Source: Bacteroidales bacterium (lineage in GTDB: Bacteria > Bacteroidota > Bacteroidia > Bacteroidales > P3). From it: a stretch of DNA of 64,000 nucleotides. Location of the stretch: NCBI GenBank assembly GCA_017449525.1, contig JAFTFL010000009.1, positions 46,278 to 110,277 on the forward strand, given 5' to 3'. Shown one piece after another: positions 58,330 to 64,000 of the stretch. Position numbers and translations under genes: made by a program. Within the stretch, counting starts at the first letter, position 1; each line of letters starts with the position of its first letter. Under the pieces are notes generated by a model, which searched no databases, was not told the origin of the DNA, and saw only the letters and a program-made list of their open reading frames with translations.

Positions 58330-59532
58330 TTATTGTAGTGGGATACGAGACATCATGTCCCAAAAGTTTGGGAAAGATTTGCTGACTACCTGTTGGTCTT
58401 TGATCTCTATGGCGGGGAAGCGGTGCCGTAAGGTTGCGAAGGCCATGACAATGCGGTGGTCGTTGTGCCCATTGATGGGATGAATTGGGTCCAGTTTGGA
58501 GGGTAGTAGATGGATTTCATCTTCGCTGCGTTCGATGGTGCACCCCATGGCCTGTAGCTCTTCCACGACGGCATTGGCGCGGTCGGACTCTTTGTAGCGA
58601 AGATTGGTTATACCACGCAGGCGAGCATCAACGCCTAAGGCAGCACATGCTACTGCTATAGAAGGAAATAGGTCTGGAGTGCCGAGGAAGTCGTATTCGA
58701 ACTGTTCGCATACGTTTCCTCCGCCGTGTATCTCAACGTTCTGGTCGTTTTGTTGAGTGGTAACTCCGAAGTTTTGATAAAGTTCCTTTATAATGGAATC
58801 GCCCTGCGACGACTCTTTGCTCAGTCCAGTCATACGTAATACGTGACGCTGGTCAAACGCTGCCACATTGTAGAAATAAGAGGCAGAAGTCCAGTCTTTC
58901 TCGATGGAGACCATATCAATGCGGGGCATCGAGTGCTCAATGTGGTATGCGGGAGGAACTCCTTTGTACGACCAGTTCACGGTGGCTTCTGTCATTACGT
59001 CAAGTGTCATCTGAATGAACGGCTCGGAGGCTTTGAGCCCCGTCACTTCTACCGCCATACCGTGAGGAAGCATGCCTCCTGCCATTAGCAAAGCAGACAC
59101 AAATTGGCTGCTTTGGCTTCCATCAACTGTCATGCGAGACACCATGGGTATTACTCCAAATATTTTTAGAGGCAGATGCCCCTCTTTTTCAAGACATTTA
59201 ATCTGACACCCAACGGAGCGCAGTGCATTGATGAGGGGTAACATGGGGCGTTCACATAGTCGTTCGGAAGCGGTGATGGTGTGGGTGCCAGGCGTGAATG
59301 CAAGTAGGGGAGTAATAAATCGTGCAACAGCACCAGCATCGTGGCACTCAAAAGTGTGGCGACGCCCCAGTTTTAGTTGACGTAGCAGTCTCTTCAGTAG
59401 TTGCGTGTCGTCGGCCGAAGAGAGGTTCTTTATGCGAATGCCGTTTGCAGAAATAAAGTCCATAACCAACCATCGGTTGGAAATGCTCTTCGATGCTGGC
59501 AGTGTGATTTGTATAGGATTATTCAATTCCAT
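58330..59532 (-). CDS. aroA: 3-phosphoshikimate 1-carboxyvinyltransferase (EPSP synthase)
   Basis: Condenses shikimate-3-phosphate with phosphoenolpyruvate in aromatic amino-acid synthesis. 400 aa, a bit short of the common ~430 but complete. Motifs: LPASKSISNRWLVM (S3P binding, Lys), SSQFVSALLMAGGMLP, GTPDLFPSIAVACA with catalytic Asp, and HNDHRIVMAFA. The start overlaps the end of the NtrC-like gene by 14 bp, so it is translationally coupled to it. aroQ is at 2.6 kb. Confidence 0.95.
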   Translation of the reverse strand: MELNNPIQITLPASKSISNRWLVMDFISANGIRIKNLSSADDTQLLKRLLRQLKLGRRHTFECHDAGAVARFITPLLAFTPGTHTITASERLCERPMLPLINALRSVGCQIKCLEKEGHLPLKIFGVIPMVSRMTVDGSQSSQFVSALLMAGGMLPHGMAVEVTGLKASEPFIQMTLDVMTEATVNWSYKGVPPAYHIEHSMPRIDMVSIEKDWTSASYFYNVAAFDQRHVLRMTGLSKESSQGDSIIKELYQNFGVTTQQNDQNVEIHGGGNVCEQFEYDFLGTPDLFPSIAVACAALGVDARLRGITNLRYKESDRANAVVEELQAMGCTIERSEDEIHLLPSKLDPIHPINGHNDHRIVMAFATLRHRFPAIEIKDQQVVSKSFPNFWDMMSRIPLQ

Positions 59533-60781
59533 ATTCTTTTATCTTCCTGTAAAGTGTGCGTTCTGAAATGCCGAGGTCTTGGGCGGCCAGTTTGCGTTTG
59601 CCTCCCCTCTTGTCAAGTGCTTTGCGTATGGCAAGTTTTTCGCGTGTGGTCAGGGACAGAGGCTCGTCATCAACTACCTCCGCATCGCCCCACTCGGTCT
59701 TGGCTTCGACTTGTGTATTGGGTAGCACAGGATTCTCATGCGCAGGATAGGGAGTGATGACCTTTAACTCATTGGTGTTGGCTGCAGGGAAGCTGATACT
59801 GTTGAAGTCAGGCGTTTGTGATGTAATGTTGTCGGCTGGTGGTATACCTCCTGCCAATTGCGAGACCACTTGGCGCAGATGGTTCAGTTCATCGCGCATC
59901 TCGGTAATCATTTGCCCCATAGAAAGTGCTTTGAGAAGCAGTTCACGGTCTGATATGGCTGCGGCACCCTGTTGAACTAAGGCGGGCATGGTTTCACTCG
60001 CTACATCGACGAGATAGTTGCGAAGGATAGTAAGGGTAATGTTGCGTTCGGTTTCAAGTACGGCTATTTGTTCAGTTATATTCTTCAGTTCGCGTATGTT
60101 ACCATACCAGGGATAGGATTCTAAGTAGTCGTGAGCATCGGCAGTTAGCCTCAGTGGGGGCATGCCGTATTTTTCGGCTACATCGGATGAGAATTTGCGA
60201 AATAACAGATAGATGTCGCCTTTCCGTTCTCGCAGCGGGGGAATGCTGACAGATATTTGATTGAGGCGGTAGAAAAGGTCTTCGCGAAAACGTCCTTGTC
60301 GAACAGCACTCAGAATGTCTACGTTGGTGGCTGCGACTACTCGGACATCGACTTTCCTTGCTTGCGACGAACCGACGGGTATTATTTCACCGTTCTCTAA
60401 AACCCTTAGCAGTTTTACTTGCATATTTAGGGGAAGTTCGCCTACTTCATCAAGGAAGATAGTGCCACCAGATGCTTCTTCGAAGTAGCCTTTGCGATCT
60501 TTGTCCGCTCCAGTGAATGAGCCTTTGATGTGGCCAAACAGTTCGCTCTCAATGGTCCCTTCGGGTATGGCACCGCAGTTCACTGCTACAAGGCTTTTGT
60601 GTTTGCGGCTACTATTGTCGTGCACAATTTGCGAAAATACATCCTTACCCACGCCACTTTCGCCTGTGATGAGTATGCTGAGGTCGGTATCGGCGACCTG
60701 CACTGCCTTGCTAATGGCCATGTCTAATCGGGGGTCGTTGCCGATGATGTCGTATCTGTTTTTAACGGCTTGTATGTTCAT
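59519..60781 (-). CDS. sigma-54-dependent activator (NtrC-type AAA+), no receiver domain
   Basis: 420 aa. The AAA+ domain starts almost at the N-terminus: Walker A GESGVGKD, the sigma-54 loop GSFTGAD (GAFTGA with Ser), Walker B GTIFLDEVGELP, and arginine-finger region RFREDLFYRLN. The C-terminus has a Fis-type helix-turn-helix (KRKLAAQDLGISERTLYRKIKEYG). A flexible Pro/Thr-rich segment lies between. With no receiver domain it is probably always active or controlled by partner or level. Lies between dnaG (26 bp) and aroA (14-bp overlap). Confidence 0.93.
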   Translation of the reverse strand: MNIQAVKNRYDIIGNDPRLDMAISKAVQVADTDLSILITGESGVGKDVFSQIVHDNSSRKHKSLVAVNCGAIPEGTIESELFGHIKGSFTGADKDRKGYFEEASGGTIFLDEVGELPLNMQVKLLRVLENGEIIPVGSSQARKVDVRVVAATNVDILSAVRQGRFREDLFYRLNQISVSIPPLRERKGDIYLLFRKFSSDVAEKYGMPPLRLTADAHDYLESYPWYGNIRELKNITEQIAVLETERNITLTILRNYLVDVASETMPALVQQGAAAISDRELLLKALSMGQMITEMRDELNHLRQVVSQLAGGIPPADNITSQTPDFNSISFPAANTNELKVITPYPAHENPVLPNTQVEAKTEWGDAEVVDDEPLSLTTREKLAIRKALDKRGGKRKLAAQDLGISERTLYRKIKEYGIE

Positions 60782-60807
60782 GGTATGTAGGTGGACAATA
60801 CGAGGGT

Positions 60808-62847
60808 CTATGGTGTGATGACGCGGTGGAGTTGTTGCCCGATAGCAATCTTGAGGGAGTCAAGACGCATTTTTTCGTTCATTAGTGTGAATAGTTCCAG
60901 TTCGTCATCGGGTGGCACTTGCAGCATTTGCCGTGCGTTGTCGTTAATTAGTTCTTGCAACTTCTTTTGCTTAAAGCAGAGGAGTGATTCGTAGACGTCG
61001 GTCTTTAGCCGGTCGGTTATTTTGGGAATGTATATCTTATATCGTCGGCTCCAATAGGGGCTCAACTGGTGGGGTTCCATCATGAAACTTAGTGCAGTGT
61101 TGCGCAGTTCGTCGTCGTCAGAGGTCGTGAAGAACGAACCGTCTATAATATGGCCATGAGATAGCTCGTCTATGAAGATTTGAAGATATTTGTTGTACAG
61201 TGGGTTACCAAAGGTGAGCCCGTCGGCTTGCAGTTCGTCAATGATGAACTGGTGAATGCTGATGTCACCCGATGAAGAGTTCGCTTTGGTAACGTTGTTT
61301 TGGCTTGTAGTGTTCGTATTGTCGTTGAGGTGTATCGTTGAGGTGCCATAGCCCAGCAGCAGTGCGATGAGATGTTTTTCCTGTTCTTCGCAGTTGGTCG
61401 GCTGCAACAATTCGTGGCGCAGACTATCCGTAGCTTCTCGCTGCTCATTGGGAAGAATGGTTTCTGTTGGAATGTCTGCACTTTCCGCAACGGGGACAAA
61501 TTGAGACTGGTTCTTTTGCTCTTTTCCGTGGGCTTTGCGCCGGTTGTTGGTGATGATTTGCGCCAATTGCTGGCTCAGCACCGCCTCGGGCATGTCAAAC
61601 TTGGAGGCGCATTGTTGGACATATTCGGTGCGTTCCAACATGTCCTGCACTAGAGCAATAGTATTTAATGTCTCTTTAACGGCTTCGGCCTTCTTGATGG
61701 GGTCGTTGTGAGCGTCTTGCAGCAACACGTCCGATTTGAAGAGCACAAAGTTTGTTTCGGCATCGCGCAGGTATTGCTGTAACTGTGCGGAACCGTATTT
61801 CTGAGCGTAGCTGTCAGGGTCTTCGCCGTTTGGGAAAAGCACCACTCGCACGTGCATGCCTTCTTCCAGAATGAGGTTGACGGCGCGTATGGCGGCATGG
61901 ATGCCAGCCGAGTCTCCGTCGTAGAGCACTGTAACATTGGAGGTATAGCGCTTGATGAGACGCACCTGCTCGGTGGTTAGCGAGGTGCCACAGGAGGCTA
62001 CAGTGTTCTCCACACCCGACTGTGCCATCGAGATGACATCGATGTTGCCCTCAACCAAGTAGCACTTGTCGGCGCGACTTATGGCTGTGCGAGCTTGAAA
62101 AAGGCCGTAGAGTATGCGGCTCTTGTTGTAGATTTCGCTGTCGGGCGAGTTGACATATTTGGCTGCCGTCTTTTCTTTCTTCAGCACGCGTCCGCTGAAT
62201 CCGAGCACGCGTCCGCTTATGCTGTAGATGGGAAACATGACGCGTCCGCGAAACCGGTCGTAGTATTTGCCATCCTCACGGAAAATGGTGAGCCCCGTTT
62301 TCTCTAGCACATTGTTGCTGTAGCCGTTTTGGTGGGCGTGGTCGGTGAAGTTGCTCCACTCGTCGAGGCAATACCCCAGTCCGAATCGTTGAATCACCTC
62401 GTCCGAAAGTCCTCGTCCGTGGAAATAACTCAACCCGATGGCACTGCCCATCTCGTTGTGGTAAAGCAGTTCGGCAAAATACTTTTGGGCAAACTCACTG
62501 ACGTGAAATAGAGCATCGCGCTCATTGTTCTGCTGAATCTGTTCCTCGGTCTGTTGCTCTTCCTCTATCTCAATGTGGTACTTCTGGGCCAAAAAGCGCA
62601 GGGCTTCAGGATAGGAGTAGTGCTCGTGCTCCATAAGGAAGCGCACCGAGTCACCAGCCTTGCCGCAGCCAAAGCATTTAAAGATGCCTTTTGCTGGTGT
62701 AACTACGAATGAAGGGGTCTTCTCATTATGAAAAGGACAACAACCCACGTAGCTGGATCCGCGTTTTTTTAGAGAGACAAATTCGCTGATGATGTCCTCT
62801 ATATGTGTGGCATCTCCAATGCGTTGTATGGTTTCTTTGTTTATCAT
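60808..62847 (-). CDS. dnaG: DNA primase
   Basis: 679 aa. Makes RNA primers for replication forks. The zinc-binding domain has CCPFHNEKTPSF and FKCFGCGKAGD. The TOPRIM catalytic core (about 265-350) has the acidic signature in YLVEGNIDVISM and DGDSAG. The C-terminal helicase-binding region is present but degenerate, as in most Bacteroidota. First gene of the dnaG-NtrC-aroA run, with a promoter at 62858. Confidence 0.97.
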   Translation of the reverse strand: MINKETIQRIGDATHIEDIISEFVSLKKRGSSYVGCCPFHNEKTPSFVVTPAKGIFKCFGCGKAGDSVRFLMEHEHYSYPEALRFLAQKYHIEIEEEQQTEEQIQQNNERDALFHVSEFAQKYFAELLYHNEMGSAIGLSYFHGRGLSDEVIQRFGLGYCLDEWSNFTDHAHQNGYSNNVLEKTGLTIFREDGKYYDRFRGRVMFPIYSISGRVLGFSGRVLKKEKTAAKYVNSPDSEIYNKSRILYGLFQARTAISRADKCYLVEGNIDVISMAQSGVENTVASCGTSLTTEQVRLIKRYTSNVTVLYDGDSAGIHAAIRAVNLILEEGMHVRVVLFPNGEDPDSYAQKYGSAQLQQYLRDAETNFVLFKSDVLLQDAHNDPIKKAEAVKETLNTIALVQDMLERTEYVQQCASKFDMPEAVLSQQLAQIITNNRRKAHGKEQKNQSQFVPVAESADIPTETILPNEQREATDSLRHELLQPTNCEEQEKHLIALLLGYGTSTIHLNDNTNTTSQNNVTKANSSSGDISIHQFIIDELQADGLTFGNPLYNKYLQIFIDELSHGHIIDGSFFTTSDDDELRNTALSFMMEPHQLSPYWSRRYKIYIPKITDRLKTDVYESLLCFKQKKLQELINDNARQMLQVPPDDELELFTLMNEKMRLDSLKIAIGQQLHRVITP

Positions 62848-62857
62848 GAAAGCAGTG

Positions 62858-62865
62858 CAAAATTA
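62858..62865 (-). promoter_or_regulatory. -7 element (TAATTTTG) for dnaG
   Basis: Reverse-strand TAATTTTG fits TAnnTTTG, only 11 bp upstream of the dnaG ATG, so the message would be nearly leaderless. Confidence 0.5.
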
Positions 62866-62968
62866 CACAAATTCGTCGAAATTGGTGCGCATGCGTTGTG
62901 CTGTTTCCCGTAAGGCCTTCATTGGTGATTGACCTCAGGAAATAATCCAAAACCGTCAAAATAATCAA

Positions 62969-63042
62969 AACGTATTAAGGCCCTAATTTAAACGTTTGGA
63001 TGGAGCAATCTAAACGTGCAGATTGAGAGATTTGTACGTAAA
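62969..63042. repeat. 22-bp-phase ACGT array
   Basis: ACGT words are centred at 62971.5, 62993.5, 63015.5 and 63037.5, exactly 22 bp apart (contexts AAACGTAT, TAAACGTTT, TAAACGTGC, GTACGTAAA). This is another member of the 22-bp-period class. Confidence 0.8.
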
Positions 63043-63240
63043 AATGGTTTCTGCTTGTTGTTAGTATGGTAATAGCGAACGGTCAAAGGCATTCACGAAG
63101 TGTTCTATTCTCCGTTATGAAAGGATTCGATTCGTCGGAGGAATTTGACTGCAGAAACAGACAAGGAAAGTCTTCACAGATCGCAGAGAGTGTTGTTCCA
63201 AGCACTTTAATGCGGGAGACTCCCGTATTCGCTGCTATAT

Positions 63241-63322
63241 ACCTTACGTCATAAATGTGGCATGTCGAATTGCCTTGTGGATGTACAGTGCGGATTTGCT
63301 ACCCTACATCATAAATAAGCAT
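63241..63322. repeat. imperfect direct repeat, 60 bp apart
   Basis: ACCTTACGTCATAAATGTGG (63241-63260) resembles ACCCTACATCATAAATAAGC (63301-63320) at 15 of 20 positions; the next two bases also match (AT). Function unknown. Confidence 0.4.
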
Positions 63323-63727
63323 TATAATAGCACAGCAAACCCGGCTTGTGGAGATACTATGTGGTCTTTGTAATTTTAAAGCCCATTCTGATGATAAATT
63401 TCAGTGTTTCAACATGGGTGTTTTGGGTTATGGGCTTTCGCCTCTTCGGGAAGTTCATTATGTGTAACGAGGCAAGGATGCTTTTTTAAGTCATCATTAC
63501 GTTTGGAACCGTAAGGCCATTTTTGTTCGACCAAGTCTTTGACCTCACTTCATGAGTGTTTTCGGCCATCAGTTCTACTAAGGGTAGTATGTTGATGGGA
63601 AATTGATACCGATGTTGTATCAACGGGTCTCGGTGTGTCCGGTTTGGATGTTGTCGATTGTTTGCATAGGGAAGTGTTTTCTATCGATTTCGCAACGTTG
63701 CGTAAAAAGTGAGCCACATAACGTTGT

Positions 63728-64000
63728 GTGAGCATCCGACACAGCCATGCCGTGGAGCAGAAGAACACAATCTACGGCTTCGCCTCACCCCTCAAGATAC
63801 GCTGCCGCACGTTCAGCCCGATGCAGGGCGACGAATTGTACCCCCTCTTTGACGAGTATGGGGATATGGTAGCGATGAGCATTGGCTACACTCGTAAGAA
63901 GGACGGGCGCAGCGTGAACTATTTCGACACCTACACAGCCGAGCGACACATCAAATGGAGCAACGAGAATGGCGACTGGACACCGATAGAGGACGACCAA
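63728..64000 (+). pseudogene. phage portal protein (SPP1 Gp6-like) fragment, open at the right edge
   Basis: The + frame is open from codon 63722 after a TAA and continues past the window end. The first possible start is GTG 63728; recognisable homology begins near 63746 with HAVEQKNTIYGFASPLK. The visible residues RTFSPMQGDELYPLFDEYGD and VNYFDTYTAERHIKWS are typical of the middle of SPP1-type portals. About 130-150 N-terminal residues of the family are missing, so this is a 5'-truncated gene, a frameshift, or the edge of an integrated or deleted prophage. Confidence 0.68.

Larger units (their letters stand above)
62848..63727. other. 880-bp gene-free stretch at the right
   Basis: Holds the dnaG promoter, a 22-bp ACGT array (62969-63042), a 60-bp-spaced direct repeat (63241-63322) and otherwise nothing recognisable. 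It leads into a truncated phage portal gene. Confidence 0.6.

Overview
The window reads as a chromosomal segment of a Bacteroidota bacterium, most probably order Bacteroidales (Prevotellaceae-like; the family is an inference). Evidence: the type IX secretion translocon gene sprA next to ruvA, a DUF4295-rpmG pair, GIN-domain (DUF2807) and PepSY-like secreted proteins, and many copies of the Bacteroidota -7 promoter element TAnnTTTG, usually TACCTTTG, just upstream of genes. Intergenic DNA is visibly G+T-rich on the + strand, which suggests that + is the leading strand here.

1-23 kb: the end of a large secreted GLUG-type surface protein (open at the left edge), then aroQ, panC, a holin-like membrane protein, a DEDDh exonuclease, tsaC/sua5, an M64 peptidase, a CLC channel with CBS domains, an OmpA-type lipoprotein, an ECF sigma / anti-sigma / outer-membrane protein locus, a transglutaminase-like lipoprotein with ruvC, a nadC-yihY-thioesterase group, rlmL-like, queG, and a glutathione peroxidase behind an unknown 522-aa membrane protein.

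23-35 kb: M20 amidohydrolase, MATE transporter, murB, an acidic hypothetical, purA, a PepSY-like protein, a roughly 1-kb gene-free stretch with 22-bp tandem repeats, DUF4295-rpmG, another 1.2-kb gene-free stretch, and dnaK.

35-39.4 kb is an A+T-rich accessory island: a HEPN/RES-domain toxin-like protein with no visible antitoxin directly after the dnaK terminator, a broken HU-like gene, and four small secreted proteins including one built of YNSLYDR repeats. A 126-bp inverted repeat lies near the island's right end.

39.4-63 kb: a csgG / PEGA-like lipoprotein / DUF4810 / DUF799 lipoprotein operon, tRNA-Val, a sufC-sufD-PorE-like-ABC exporter run (no sufB or sufS beside it), the 7.2-kb sprA with ruvA, a beta-helix lipoprotein, and dnaG-NtrC-like-aroA. 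At the right edge a 5'-truncated phage portal gene begins.

The most unusual signal is a set of intergenic arrays at eight loci. Short cores (GYCGTACGRC palindromes, GTATGAG, CATG or ACGT, depending on the locus) sit mostly at 22 bp or multiples of 22 bp. Four palindrome arrays lie about 120-305 bp downstream of a consensus -7 element pointing toward them.
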